This document shows, one piece after another, positions 18,449 through 27,108 of a DNA stretch of 64,000 bases. The stretch's first letter is position 1. Each line of letters begins with the position of its first letter. The stretch covers positions 1-64,000 of the forward strand of contig JAUNUH010000004.1 of assembly GCA_030538275.1 (NCBI GenBank), read 5' to 3'. The position numbers and the translations under genes are program-made. This DNA comes from Flavobacteriaceae bacterium. Its GTDB lineage: Bacteria; Bacteroidota; Bacteroidia; Flavobacteriales; Weeksellaceae. Below the pieces are notes generated by a model that was not told where the DNA came from, ran no database searches, and worked only from the letters and a program-made list of their open reading frames with translations.

Positions 18449-18580
18449 TTTCTAGTTGAATTGGATACACAATACTATGATATTTAGCACCATATACCAA
18501 GCAACTGATATTAAAAAATCATTATCAATTTTCAAATATTTTTACCAAAAATTAAATCGGATAAGGTTTTTATCTTACAA

Positions 18581-18916
18581 TTAATTCCCTTCTCCTGTAT
18601 GTGTTTGGAGCTTTTCAATTATTGAACTGGAAAAGGAATCGAAAGAAATGCCATAACCATCTACCAGCGTTCCTTTGATATTGTTGTCCAATGACGAAAT
18701 CAGGTACAAAACTGATTGATATTCTGGGTCTGAATCGCCATCAAATCGATAAACTTTATCTATTTTAAATTCTTCGGGTGAAAGAGAAATTTCTGTTCCA
18801 TGACAAATGATGCAATCTTCTTTTACATTGAAGTTGTGCGTATATCCATATGCCAGCAATGCGTTGATCGTTTCAGACAAAGTTCCAAAACTTTCTTTCA
18901 AGTTTTCTAAATTCAT
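18581..18916 (-). CDS. Small conserved Bacteroidota protein (often mislabelled phosphoribosylpyrophosphate synthetase)
   Basis: 111 residues. The layout, LSETINALLAYGYTHNFNV, then CIICHG, then FKIDKVYRFDGDSDPEYQSVLYLISS, then GTLVDGYGISFD, matches a small Bacteroidota family. As far as I recall, databases often call it phosphoribosylpyrophosphate synthetase. It is far too short for that enzyme, and it lacks the PRPP-binding loop, so I do not accept that function. C-x-x-C-H could bind a metal or redox partner. It lies next to nadD, separated by 114 bases. Confidence 0.7.
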   Translation of the reverse strand: MNLENLKESFGTLSETINALLAYGYTHNFNVKEDCIICHGTEISLSPEEFKIDKVYRFDGDSDPEYQSVLYLISSLDNNIKGTLVDGYGISFDSFSSSIIEKLQTHTGEGN

Positions 18917-19030
18917 TTTTTTACTATTTAATCGCTAAATGACTTCTGCTAAGATACATCAAATATTCATGCAAATGTTGAAAAATACTGAAAATAAACT
19001 GCGCTGTTTTTTAGGTAATTTAGACAAAAT

Positions 19031-19609
19031 TTACTTTTTGTACAGACTTGAACCATCTATATATTCAAAAACTTTTGCAGGAAGCATGGGTTTTATGTTT
19101 TTCCCTTCTGCAAAAGCATTTCGAATAAAAGTTGAAGAAATTTCTATGACAGGAGCAGATAATTTATGAATTCTTTCCATTGAAACGCGTGGTTTTTTCA
19201 CATCCAAATGTAGTCTGGGATAAATGTAAATATCATATTCTTTTATCAAAAATTCAGAATTTTTCCATTTATGCAGTCCACTCAAATTATCTTCACCCAT
19301 AATTAATGCAAATTCATAGTTGGGAAACTCTTCTTGCAAATTGGCTAGCGTGATGGTAGTATAATTAGGCTGTGGCAATTTGAATTCGATATTGCTGGCG
19401 CGTAAATAGGGATACTCTTCTATGGCCATTTGCACCATTTGTAGGCGTTGATAGTCGTCTGCCAGACTTTCATTTTGTTTGAAAGGGCTGCGTGGCGTAA
19501 CCACAAACCATACCTGTTGCAAGTCTGTAAATTGCTGTACATAATTGGCGAGAATGAGATGACCGATATGTACAGGATTAAAAGTTCCGAAGAATAACCC
19601 AATTTTCAT
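19031..19609 (-). CDS. nadD: Nicotinate-nucleotide adenylyltransferase
   Basis: 192 residues. FFGTFNPVHIGHLILAN at residues 6-22 is the nucleotidyltransferase GxFxPxHxGH motif, and ISSTFIRNAFAEG is the C-terminal ISSTxIR motif that binds ATP. It adenylates nicotinate mononucleotide in NAD synthesis, in the cytoplasm. The length is normal. It is divergent from recX, and the two share about 100 bases of upstream DNA. TAACTTTA lies near its start as a weak -7 candidate. Confidence 0.95.
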   Translation of the reverse strand: MKIGLFFGTFNPVHIGHLILANYVQQFTDLQQVWFVVTPRSPFKQNESLADDYQRLQMVQMAIEEYPYLRASNIEFKLPQPNYTTITLANLQEEFPNYEFALIMGEDNLSGLHKWKNSEFLIKEYDIYIYPRLHLDVKKPRVSMERIHKLSAPVIEISSTFIRNAFAEGKNIKPMLPAKVFEYIDGSSLYKK

Positions 19610-19699
19610 AAGAGGTAAAGTTACATTAAATTACCTAAAATTACCTATTGGTTTTTCATCTCAATTCAAATTTCGCACTGGGTCCAGCAAAAAATTGTT

Positions 19700-19707
19700 T
19701 ATATTCG
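19700..19707 (+). promoter_or_regulatory. -7 box of recX, leaderless arrangement
   Basis: TATATTCG differs from TAnnTTTG at one base. It ends four bases before the GTG start of recX, so transcription would begin at or next to the start codon. Confidence 0.4.
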
Positions 19708-19711
19708 TGTT

Positions 19712-20182
19712 GTGAGCAAAAATATTTTTACCTACGACGAGATTAAGGAGAAGATGGCTGCGTACTGCGTCTATCAAGATCGTTGTCATCAAGAAATTGA
19801 TCACAAACTCAATTCATTTCAATTGATTCCCGAGGCCAAGGACGAAATTATTTTATATCTGATTCGCGAAAATTTTTTGAATGAGGAAAGATTTGCCAAA
19901 AGTTTTGCACGTGGAAAATTTTATCAAAAAAAATGGGGACGGGTAAAAATAAGTATGGAACTCAAAAAAAGATGGATCAATGAGAGATTAATCCAAACGG
20001 CTTTACAGGAAATTAATGAAGATGATTATCGAAATACATTAAAAAAACTCTATCAACAAAAATTTGAATCACTCCAAGATTCCAAAAACTACATCAAACA
20101 TCATAAAAGCGTACGATTTTTAATGCAAAAAGGCTATGAATATGCTTTAATCAACGAATGGATAGTGGATGAAAATTCATAA
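19712..20182 (+). CDS. recX: Regulatory protein RecX
   Basis: 156 residues, starting with GTG (gtg agc aaa aat). The helical repeats with RCHQEIDHKL, FLNEERFAKSFARGKFYQKKWG and SVRFLMQKGYEYALINEWI are the three-helix RecX units. RecX binds RecA filaments and limits their growth. It is not next to recA here, which is common in Bacteroidota. The start codon lies directly behind a -7-like box. Confidence 0.88.
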   Translation: MSKNIFTYDEIKEKMAAYCVYQDRCHQEIDHKLNSFQLIPEAKDEIILYLIRENFLNEERFAKSFARGKFYQKKWGRVKISMELKKRWINERLIQTALQEINEDDYRNTLKKLYQQKFESLQDSKNYIKHHKSVRFLMQKGYEYALINEWIVDENS

Positions 20183-20213
20183 TTTCAATCAAATTATTCT
20201 TCATTTTAATTTT

Positions 20214-20221
20214 TATATTTG
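20214..20221 (+). promoter_or_regulatory. -7 box of the sodium:solute symporter gene
   Basis: TATATTTG matches TAnnTTTG exactly and lies 19 bases before the ATG. It would start the symporter-proC-small protein transcript. No clear TTG element is seen. Confidence 0.5.
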
Positions 20222-20240
20222 AAAATTATTCAAATAAATT

Positions 20241-21716
20241 ATGCTGACACCCTTGGCGACTGCATTATTAATTGCAGGCTATTTTTGTATTTTATTTCTA
20301 ATATCCTACTTAACAAGTAGAAAATCAGATAAAAATTCTTTTTTTACGGGGAATCATCAATCTCCATGGATTGTAGTTTCGTATGGAATGATTGGCGCGG
20401 CCTTATCTGCGGTAACTTTTGTTTCTATACCCGGAAGCGTGGTTTTCAAAGGCTTTTATGCAGCGCAGTTTTTTGTAGGAAATATGGTGGGATACCTTTT
20501 CATAACCTTTGTGCTGATTCCATTATATTATAGATTAAGACTGGTTTCAATATACAGTTATTTAGAAAATAGATTTGGCTGGTTCTCGTACAAAACAGGG
20601 TCCTTTTTCTTTTTAGTTTCACAATCTTTCGGTGCGGGATTGCGTATGTTATTAGCTATCAAGATTTTACAAGTACTTTTCGGGTTAGATAATTCGCATA
20701 TGTGGTGGCTGGCAATTATTTTTTTATTCTTAATTTTTCTTTACACATTCAAGGCTGGCATCAAAACCATTGTGTGGACAGACATGCTGCAAACCACATT
20801 TTTGTTGTTAGCAGCCATTTCGATTGTAGTGGTCATATTTATTAAATTAGACATGAATTTAGGTCAAATCATGGATATTGGCAGAGAAAATGGCTATTGG
20901 AAATGGATTGACGGCGATGTAAAATCTGGGACATTTTTCTGGAAACAATTTCTCTCTGGAATCCTGATTGCCATGGCCATGATGGGATTGGATCAAAATA
21001 TGATGCAAAAAAGTTTGACTTGTAAAAACGTGAAAGAAGCACAGAAAAACACTTTTGTTTTCAGTTTTTCCGTGGCGATTGTTCAAATAATATTCTTGTT
21101 TTTGGGTATGATGCTATTTGTTTTTGCAGATGTAAACCAGATTGAACTTCCAACCAAAACATTTGTTGAAAATGGCGAAACCATTTCCACCATTGCCACC
21201 GACAAGGTTTTACCTTTTCTCACCTTGAATCATTTTGGGCTATTTGCTTCTATCGTTTTTGTATTGGGCACAGCAGCGGCCGCATTTTCGAGTGTAGATT
21301 CGGCACTTACAGCCTTGACAACCTCTTTTTGCTATGATTTTTTGGGGATAGAAAAAAGAAAAAATCAGGTTAGGCTCAAAACCCTTACGCATATTGGCTT
21401 CAGTGCTGTTATGATATTGATTATACTTTTATTTCAAAATTCTGGCAGTAATGTATTTGATTTAATTTTCAGCCTCGCAGGCTATACCTATTCTCCTTTG
21501 CTGGGTTTGTTTTTATTAGGAATTTTTACCAAAATTAAACTCAATGACTTCACCGTGCCTATTGCAGCCATTTCAACTCCAATTATTGCCTATTTTATGA
21601 ATGATTATTTGAAATCTGTTTATCATTTTGATATTGGATTTTTGACCATTTTTACTGGAGCTTTGATTACAATAATTTTATTATTAATATTTCGTTTGAT
21701 ACCTACAAAAAGATAG
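20241..21716 (+). CDS. Sodium:solute symporter (SSS family)
   Basis: 491 residues with about 13 membrane helices. ALSAVTFVSIPGSVVFKGFYAAQFFVGN near residue 55 and the later DSALTALTTSFCYDFLG are typical of the SSS family (PutP/SGLT relatives). These import small organic solutes with Na+. The substrate cannot be assigned. The proC gene begins three bases after its stop, so co-expression with proline synthesis or metabolism is likely. That makes proline or another amino acid a reasonable guess, but nothing more. Confidence 0.88.
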   Translation: MLTPLATALLIAGYFCILFLISYLTSRKSDKNSFFTGNHQSPWIVVSYGMIGAALSAVTFVSIPGSVVFKGFYAAQFFVGNMVGYLFITFVLIPLYYRLRLVSIYSYLENRFGWFSYKTGSFFFLVSQSFGAGLRMLLAIKILQVLFGLDNSHMWWLAIIFLFLIFLYTFKAGIKTIVWTDMLQTTFLLLAAISIVVVIFIKLDMNLGQIMDIGRENGYWKWIDGDVKSGTFFWKQFLSGILIAMAMMGLDQNMMQKSLTCKNVKEAQKNTFVFSFSVAIVQIIFLFLGMMLFVFADVNQIELPTKTFVENGETISTIATDKVLPFLTLNHFGLFASIVFVLGTAAAAFSSVDSALTALTTSFCYDFLGIEKRKNQVRLKTLTHIGFSAVMILIILLFQNSGSNVFDLIFSLAGYTYSPLLGLFLLGIFTKIKLNDFTVPIAAISTPIIAYFMNDYLKSVYHFDIGFLTIFTGALITIILLLIFRLIPTKR

Positions 21717-21719
21717 AAT

Positions 21720-22502
21720 ATGGAAAATATTGCCGTCATAGGACTTGGAAATATGGGCACATCCCTGATAGAGGGAATTTTAAGTGCAAATATTATTTCA
21801 CCAGATAATATTTGGGCTACACGCAAACACACAGAAAAATCACTTGATCTTATACAGCAAGGCGTTCACGTGATTAATAACAACATCAAGGCTGTAGAAA
21901 ATGCCAAGATAATTTTCATTGCGTTGAAACCAGACGTTGTTCCATTGGTTTTAGACGAAATTCACCCCGTAATTCATGAGGAACACATCCTTATTTCTAT
22001 TGCTTCTGGTACTTCTATAAAAGAAATTAACGATATAATTGGTGACAAACCTGGAATTTTTCGAGCTATGCCCAATACGGCATCTGGCGTAGGAGAAGGC
22101 GTAACTTGTATAGCCACAAATAGTGAGGACGAAGAAAGCTTGAACCGTGTCAAATTATTGTTCAATCATTTAGGAAAATCTATTGTAATAGATGAGAATT
22201 TGATGGATTCTGCCACCATTATTGGTGCTTGTGGAGTGGCTTACGCGCTTAGATTTATGCGGTCTATGATACAAGGCGCTATACAAATTGGATTTGATTC
22301 GAACACAGCTACAGAAATTGTAACACAAATGGTAAAAGGTTCGGCAGAATTATTAATTCAAAATGGAAAACATCCCGAAGAAGAAATTGACAGAGTTACA
22401 ACACCTATGGGCTGCACCATTACAGGTTTGAACGAAATGGAACACCAAGGCTTTAGCTCTGCTTTGATCAAAGGAATTGTAGCTTCTTTTGAAAAAATTT
22501 AA
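21720..22502 (+). CDS. proC: Pyrroline-5-carboxylate reductase
   Basis: 260 residues. The N-terminal IAVIGLGNMG-type dinucleotide fold (VIGLGNMGTSLIEG) and the C-terminal ProC signature (GSAELLIQNGKHPEEEIDRVTTPMGCTITGLNEM, read in two parts) are clear. It reduces pyrroline-5-carboxylate to proline with NAD(P)H in the cytoplasm. It sits between the symporter and a 76-residue protein in one tight transcript. Confidence 0.95.
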   Translation: MENIAVIGLGNMGTSLIEGILSANIISPDNIWATRKHTEKSLDLIQQGVHVINNNIKAVENAKIIFIALKPDVVPLVLDEIHPVIHEEHILISIASGTSIKEINDIIGDKPGIFRAMPNTASGVGEGVTCIATNSEDEESLNRVKLLFNHLGKSIVIDENLMDSATIIGACGVAYALRFMRSMIQGAIQIGFDSNTATEIVTQMVKGSAELLIQNGKHPEEEIDRVTTPMGCTITGLNEMEHQGFSSALIKGIVASFEKI

Positions 22503-22511
22503 TATAAAAAC

Positions 22512-22742
22512 ATGAAAAAAATTAAATTAATATGGGATTTTACAGGTCGCGAACCAGAACAATTTGCCAAACATCATGCACATCACTTAGAAGAATTTAT
22601 TAAAACATCAGAAAAAAGCATACTTGATTCTGGTTTCGAAGTCAACGACGAATCACATGCCATAGCATATATTATTGTAAATGAAGAGGATATGTACCAC
22701 TTCAGAGATGTTTTAAAACCTCACAGAGCGGTATATGCGTAA
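22512..22742 (+). CDS. Small conserved protein of unknown function
   Basis: 76 residues, soluble, with a histidine-rich early segment (AKHHAHHLEEFIKT) and a mixed alpha/beta look. I recognise no domain. It begins nine bases behind proC, in the same direction, and ends before a convergent gene, so it is probably the last gene of the symporter-proC transcript. The sequence is coding-like in composition, and homologs seem to exist in flavobacteria, but I cannot name a function. Confidence 0.65.
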   Translation: MKKIKLIWDFTGREPEQFAKHHAHHLEEFIKTSEKSILDSGFEVNDESHAIAYIIVNEEDMYHFRDVLKPHRAVYA

Positions 22743-22759
22743 TTGCACTCGAAGTTAAA

Positions 22760-23689
22760 TTAAGCTTTGGGTAAAAACACTTCTGCAATCATACATCTTG
22801 CACTCCCACCGCCAAGATTTTCAATGGTTGAAATATCTGGAGCGATTATTTCATCATAGGCTTCGATCTTAGCAATCTGTTCAGCACTCAAGGAATCCAA
22901 GGCGCTTTTGGACATGACCAAAAAGTTTTTTTCGCCATTATTTACTTGCAGCATATTTCCCGCAAAATGATGCATCTGCTCTTCAGTAATTTCAATAATT
23001 TCTTTTCCAGAATGAATTAAAGTTTCTGCAAGCATCTTCTTTTCCTTTTTATCATCGAGCGTGTCCATGCAAATGATAGCATAGCGATCGGCTACGCACA
23101 TCATCACATTGGTATGATAAATAGGCATTCTGGCAGTGCCAACAGTTTGGTTGGCGGTAAAAATAATAGGTGTATATTCAAAATCTTCGCAAAATTCGAT
23201 AAACAAAGCTTCATCGGTACGCGGAGAAATTGCTGCGTATGCCAATTGATTTTCTCTGTCTAAAATTATACTTCCCGTACCTTCCAAAAAAATATCTTCT
23301 GCCTCTGCAGATGAGTAATCAATTACTTCCGAAATTTCGAAACCATTTTCTTCCAGCAAATCCAAAACATCTTCTCTTCTTTCGGTTCTTCGATTTTTGG
23401 CATACATGGGATACAAACCCACTTTTCCGTCTTGGTGCATAGAAATCCAATTGTTGGGAAAAATAGAATCTGGCGTATGTGGATCCAAAGTATCTTTGAC
23501 AACGATGACATTAATTCCTTTGGATTTAATTAAATTAACCATTGAATTGAACTCCTCAAGTGCTTGATTTTGAATTTTTTGTTTATCTTCATTAGTTTCA
23601 GTCTGAAAATAATTATTCTGCGCAGTTTCGGCATTATAATAAAATGCAACTGGCTCAATCATCAAAATGGTGTTGGTACTTTGTTTCAT
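22760..23689 (-). CDS. ctlX: CtlX-type amidinohydrolase (citrulline/arginine deiminase-like)
   Basis: 309 residues of the guanidine-modifying (amidinotransferase) fold. FPNNW at residues 77-81, the YHTN segment with H192, and the C-terminal GGGSARCMIAE with the nucleophile C299 match the CtlX family (citrulline utilization hydrolase) rather than canonical ArcA. These enzymes cleave guanidino or ureido groups of amino acids such as citrulline. The substrate is inferred from family labels only. A TATTTTCG box ends four bases before its ATG, suggesting a leaderless mRNA. Confidence 0.82.
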   Translation of the reverse strand: MKQSTNTILMIEPVAFYYNAETAQNNYFQTETNEDKQKIQNQALEEFNSMVNLIKSKGINVIVVKDTLDPHTPDSIFPNNWISMHQDGKVGLYPMYAKNRRTERREDVLDLLEENGFEISEVIDYSSAEAEDIFLEGTGSIILDRENQLAYAAISPRTDEALFIEFCEDFEYTPIIFTANQTVGTARMPIYHTNVMMCVADRYAIICMDTLDDKKEKKMLAETLIHSGKEIIEITEEQMHHFAGNMLQVNNGEKNFLVMSKSALDSLSAEQIAKIEAYDEIIAPDISTIENLGGGSARCMIAEVFLPKA

Positions 23690-23693
23690 TTTG

Positions 23694-23701
23694 CGAAAAT
23701 A
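23694..23701 (-). promoter_or_regulatory. -7 box of ctlX, leaderless arrangement
   Basis: On the minus strand TATTTTCG (one mismatch to TAnnTTTG) is followed by four bases and then the ATG. Confidence 0.4.
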
Positions 23702-23739
23702 CCGAAAAGCCTTTGATTTAAGAAATAAGAAAACACAAC

Positions 23740-24837
23740 TCAGGCCAAATCAAAATATTTACCCGGAAGAGGCTCAATCAAATTCTTCAATTCCAAATCC
23801 AATAATACAGGCATAAGTTGATAACCAGCCATTCCCAGCTCCAAAGCCAAAAAATCTATATGTAATTTACCTTTTCTCTTAAGCAAATCATATAATTTTT
23901 GCTCGGGTTCACTCAATTCAACAAACAATTCTTTTTGAATATTTTTTTTCTTTTTCTGTGAAATATTTAGAAATTTCAAAACATCTTCTGCTTCTGTAAG
24001 CAAAAATGCTTGATGATTTTTTATTAAATGATGACAACCCTTTGCGCTATGATCTGTGGGGCGACCCGGAACTGCAAATACATCTCTATTATAATTGTTA
24101 GCATGTCTTGCAGTACTCATGGCACCACCGGCCAAGCCTGATTCTACAACAATTGTAGCCTCACACAATCCGGCAATAATTCTATTTCGCCTCAAAAAAT
24201 TTTCTGGCTCTGGCGCATGAAAAGTTGAAAATTCGGATAAAATTCCGCCATTATTCATCATTTTATAACCAATTGATGCATTGGTTTTTGGAAAAATTTG
24301 ATTTACACCATGCGCAAGAACACCTATGGTTTGTAAATTGTTTTCAATCGAAGATAAATGTGCCTGCGCATCTACGCCAAATGCAAGCCCACTTACTATT
24401 GAAACAGGTTGATTGTGAAAACCCCCTATCAATTCCTTTATGAAATCTTTTCCTCGTGAAGTCATTTTTCTAGTCCCAACGATAGCTATGAATTTACCAT
24501 CTTTTAAATTCATATTTCCACGTTGGAATAAAATCAATGGAGCATCAATGCATTGTTGAAGTAAATAAGGATAATCATCATCATATAAGGAACTTACACT
24601 TACTTGATGAGCGTTACAGAAGTTTAATTCAGAATCAACCAATTCCAAATATTCTTCTTTTCCTATTCCGTTGGAAACTGCTTTGTTGAGACCTTGAATT
24701 GCATTTTTTTCTTTTTGAGTTAGATTCCAAATGTTGGCAGCAGTACCAAAATGCTGCATCAAATCACGTATGCGTTTTGCGCCTAATTTTGGAACATAAC
24801 TCAATGCCATCAAATATTTTAATTCATCGGAATGCAT
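23740..24837 (-). CDS. dprA: DNA processing protein DprA
   Basis: 365 residues. The Rossmann-like DprA/Smf core shows FIAIVGTRKMTSRGKDFI, SGLAFGVDAQAH, VLAHGVNQIFP and ESGLAGGAMSTARHANNYNRDVFAVPGRP in two blocks. A helix-hairpin-helix-like N-terminus precedes it, and a winged-helix C-terminal domain (HIDFLALELGMAGYQLMPVLLDLELKNLIEPLPG, read in parts) follows. DprA loads RecA onto incoming single-stranded DNA in transformation. It has its own well-formed promoter. Confidence 0.95.
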   Translation of the reverse strand: MHSDELKYLMALSYVPKLGAKRIRDLMQHFGTAANIWNLTQKEKNAIQGLNKAVSNGIGKEEYLELVDSELNFCNAHQVSVSSLYDDDYPYLLQQCIDAPLILFQRGNMNLKDGKFIAIVGTRKMTSRGKDFIKELIGGFHNQPVSIVSGLAFGVDAQAHLSSIENNLQTIGVLAHGVNQIFPKTNASIGYKMMNNGGILSEFSTFHAPEPENFLRRNRIIAGLCEATIVVESGLAGGAMSTARHANNYNRDVFAVPGRPTDHSAKGCHHLIKNHQAFLLTEAEDVLKFLNISQKKKKNIQKELFVELSEPEQKLYDLLKRKGKLHIDFLALELGMAGYQLMPVLLDLELKNLIEPLPGKYFDLA

Positions 24838-24841
24838 TCTT

Positions 24842-24871
24842 CAAATATAATGGAAATTTGATTCTTTCAAA
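24842..24871 (-). promoter_or_regulatory. Complete -33/-7 promoter of dprA
   Basis: Read on the minus strand: TTTG, an 18-base spacer, then TATATTTG. Both elements match the Bacteroidota consensus (TTG, 17-23 bases, TAnnTTTG). Only four bases separate the box from the dprA ATG, so the transcript should be leaderless. Confidence 0.75.
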
Positions 24872-25055
24872 GTTTGAACCGCATTATCCTATCCCAAAAT
24901 AAATCTCCCGAATCATATTTCAAGGATATCATTTAAACCAAATTTTCTTTAAACATAACTAAAGTATTGATTTATAGCTGTTTGAAATTTAAACCATTGT
25001 TAATTCATTGTTGAAATTTATTCATTTAAAGCTTTTTTTACCAGCAATAGATACC

Positions 25056-25063
25056 TATTTTTG
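25056..25063 (+). promoter_or_regulatory. -7 box of the HU/SPOR protein gene, leaderless arrangement
   Basis: TATTTTTG is an exact TAnnTTTG match and ends four bases before the ATG at 25068. It supports that start over the upstream in-frame ATG at 25008, which would lie ahead of the promoter. Confidence 0.65.
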
Positions 25064-25067
25064 TAAT

Positions 25068-26075
25068 ATGAGTGTAGAAAAAGCCATTTTAAAGTTACTT
25101 TACAGGTATGATTGTGTAATTGTTCCTGAATTTGGTGGATTTGTTGCGCAACAAAAAAGCGCAGAATTCCATCCATTAACTTACAGTTTTGTCCCACCTC
25201 GTAAGGTTGTGAGTTTCAATAGTGATTTAGTTCATTCTGATGGGTTGCTCGCCCATGAAATTCAAAATACTGAAAAAATAAATTACGCAGAAGCTTTAGA
25301 ATTAATTCAACAAAAAGTGAACGCCTGGAATCAGAGCTTAATTAATTCAGAAACAATTGAAATAGCAGGACTTGGCACATTCAAAAACAATCAAAACATT
25401 ATAGAATTTCTTCCTTCACCCAATCAGAATTTTGATTTGAATACGTATGGATTGAGTGAAGTTAAGGGCAATTATATTCTCCGAAATGAATCATCTCAAA
25501 AGAAAAGCGAAAAAGCTGGTAGTTGGATGTCGTATGCAGCCGCAATCGTTTTTGCATTAATGGTTGGCGCATCGGGTTATTTTGCCAATACAGGTTTGGT
25601 ACAACCGCAATTAAGCAGTTTTTTACCATTATTGAATGATAAGTTTCATACTGAATCGAATTCAACTGTGCCCATTGCACCCATAATCGATTTGAACAGT
25701 GTTCAATCCAATGAAATTATTCCTGAACCGAACGCTGTATCCACTGATTTTTCTTCTGAAATTACAAATTTGACGGCAATAGAAGCTAACTCGCCAGAAC
25801 TTGTCGTAGAGAACAATAACACCTTGGACAATGCTACTGAACTGGATTTGTCGGTTAAGAAATATCAAATCATCGGCGGATCTTTTAAAGTGTATTCTCA
25901 AGCCATGGAACACCAAGCAAAATTGAAAAGAGAAGGATATGAAAGAGCAGTGATTATAGGAAAAGTAGGAAGTTTTTTTATGGTTGCTTTTGATACGTTT
26001 CATAGTGAAAATGAGGCGCTTGTGTACAAACGTGAGTTAGAGAAAAAAGGAATAGATGTTTTTATGCGTCCATAA
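25068..26075 (+). CDS. HU-CCDC81 and SPOR domain protein
   Basis: 335 residues from the ATG at 25068. The N-terminus (KAILKLLYRYDCVIVPEFGGFV and ETIEIAGLGTFKNN) is an HU-CCDC81-like domain. A single membrane helix (SWMSYAAAIVFALMVGASGYF) follows at about 150-175. After a low-complexity stretch, the C-terminus YQIIGGSFKVYSQA...VSFFMVAFDTF-like region is a SPOR domain that binds denuded septal peptidoglycan glycans. It probably sits in the inner membrane with SPOR in the periplasm and acts in cell division or chromosome/envelope coupling. The gene ends at a hairpin terminator. Confidence 0.8.
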   Translation: MSVEKAILKLLYRYDCVIVPEFGGFVAQQKSAEFHPLTYSFVPPRKVVSFNSDLVHSDGLLAHEIQNTEKINYAEALELIQQKVNAWNQSLINSETIEIAGLGTFKNNQNIIEFLPSPNQNFDLNTYGLSEVKGNYILRNESSQKKSEKAGSWMSYAAAIVFALMVGASGYFANTGLVQPQLSSFLPLLNDKFHTESNSTVPIAPIIDLNSVQSNEIIPEPNAVSTDFSSEITNLTAIEANSPELVVENNNTLDNATELDLSVKKYQIIGGSFKVYSQAMEHQAKLKREGYERAVIIGKVGSFFMVAFDTFHSENEALVYKRELEKKGIDVFMRP

Positions 26076-26101
26076 AAATGGTATTGAAATTAAAATTTAA
26101 G

Positions 26102-26131
26102 ACCTTTGCACGCAAAATGCAAAGGTTTTTT
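26102..26131 (+). terminator. Terminator of the SPOR gene, abutting the thioesterase start
   Basis: ACCTTTGC and GCAAAGGT form an 8-bp stem with a short loop, followed by six to seven Ts. The thioesterase ATG at 26133 begins one base after the T tract, so no leader remains between terminator and gene. GACCTTTG inside the 5' arm resembles a -7 box. Confidence 0.75.
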
Positions 26132-26132
26132 T

Positions 26133-26660
26133 ATGGATAAAATTAAAACACCCAACGATTCACTCACCGTAATGACTAATATTGTTCTACCTAGTGAAAC
26201 TAACTATTTGAACAATATGTTCGGTGGAGAATTATTGTCTCGTATGGACAAAGCATGCTCTATTTCTGCGAGAAGACACGCAGAAACGCATCGAGTAGTT
26301 ACCGCATCTGTGAATCAGGTGAGCTTTATTTATCCTATTCCAGTGGGCAGCATTGTAAAAATTGAAGCTAAGGTTTCTAGAGCTTTCAATTCTTCGATGG
26401 AAATAATTTCTGATGTTTGGATGGACAATCCAGAAACGGGCGAAACCATTAAAACAAATCAAGGGATTTATACTTTTGTGGCGGTGGATATCAACAACAA
26501 ACCCGTTTCTATTCCACAAATCGAACCTCAATCTCAAGAAGAGATGGAACGCTACGAGGCGGCCTTACGTAGAAAACAACTTAGCCTGGTTATTGCCAAA
26601 AGAATGTCTCCAGACGATGCCACAGAATTGAAAAAATTATTTTATCCAGACGAAATTTAA
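26133..26660 (+). CDS. Acyl-CoA thioesterase, hotdog fold (YciA/BFIT type)
   Basis: About 175 residues from the ATG at 26133. The track-length start at 26106 lies inside the terminator hairpin and is unlikely; MDKIKTPNDSLTVMTNIVLPSETN fits the family start. The segment NYLNNMFGGELLSRMDKACSISA holds the GGxLLxxMD hotdog motif, with the catalytic Asp and the HAETHRVVTAS strand next to it. It hydrolyses acyl-CoA to free acid and CoA. A C-terminal helical tail (MERYEAALRRKQL) extends past the hotdog. It converges with tadA. Confidence 0.85.
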   Translation: MDKIKTPNDSLTVMTNIVLPSETNYLNNMFGGELLSRMDKACSISARRHAETHRVVTASVNQVSFIYPIPVGSIVKIEAKVSRAFNSSMEIISDVWMDNPETGETIKTNQGIYTFVAVDINNKPVSIPQIEPQSQEEMERYEAALRRKQLSLVIAKRMSPDDATELKKLFYPDEI

Positions 26661-26661
26661 A

Positions 26662-27108
26662 TTATTTTTTTCTTTTTTGATGGAAAAAATCTAAAAGTAA
26701 TTTTTCTGAATCATCTTTTAAAATTCCATATTCTAGTTTGGTTTTGGGATGTAAAGGCGTGTTAAATTTACGAAAACCGCGATTCAAATCTTCTGCCGCA
26801 AAAACTACCCTTCCTATTTGTGACCAATACAAAGCGCCTGCACACATAGTACAAGGCTCTAAGGTTACGTACAAGGTACAATCTCTGAGATATTTACCGC
26901 CCAGATAAGATGATGCCGATGTAATCGCCTGCATTTCAGCATGTGCAGTTACGTCAATTAAAGCTTCAGTTAAATTATGTGCTTTTGCAATAATTTTATT
27001 ATTAGAAACAATTATGGCCCCTACAGGAATTTCATCTGCTTCGTAGGCGTCCACAGCCTCCTGCAATGCTTTTTGCATAAAATATTCATCGGTAAATATT
27101 TCTTTCAT
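26662..27108 (-). CDS. tadA: tRNA-specific adenosine deaminase
   Basis: 148 residues. The cytidine-deaminase-like zinc site is complete: HAE at residues 56-58 and PCTMC with C86 and C89, with E58 as proton shuttle. It converts wobble adenosine 34 of tRNA-Arg(ACG) to inosine. The normal length and the E-x-P-VGAI start pattern support TadA over guanine deaminase. Its ATG overlaps the stop of the upstream glycosyltransferase gene by four bases (ATGA), giving translational coupling. Confidence 0.9.
   Translation of the reverse strand: MKEIFTDEYFMQKALQEAVDAYEADEIPVGAIIVSNNKIIAKAHNLTEALIDVTAHAEMQAITSASSYLGGKYLRDCTLYVTLEPCTMCAGALYWSQIGRVVFAAEDLNRGFRKFNTPLHPKTKLEYGILKDDSEKLLLDFFHQKRKK

Noticed and set aside
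18581..18916. Phosphoribosylpyrophosphate synthetase name for the 111-residue protein
   Set aside because: Too short and lacks the PRPP-binding loop; treated as a family of unknown function.
26106..26132. Upstream start of the thioesterase (MHAKCKGFF)
   Set aside because: The extra codons lie inside the terminator stem and T tract, and the family start is MDK or later.
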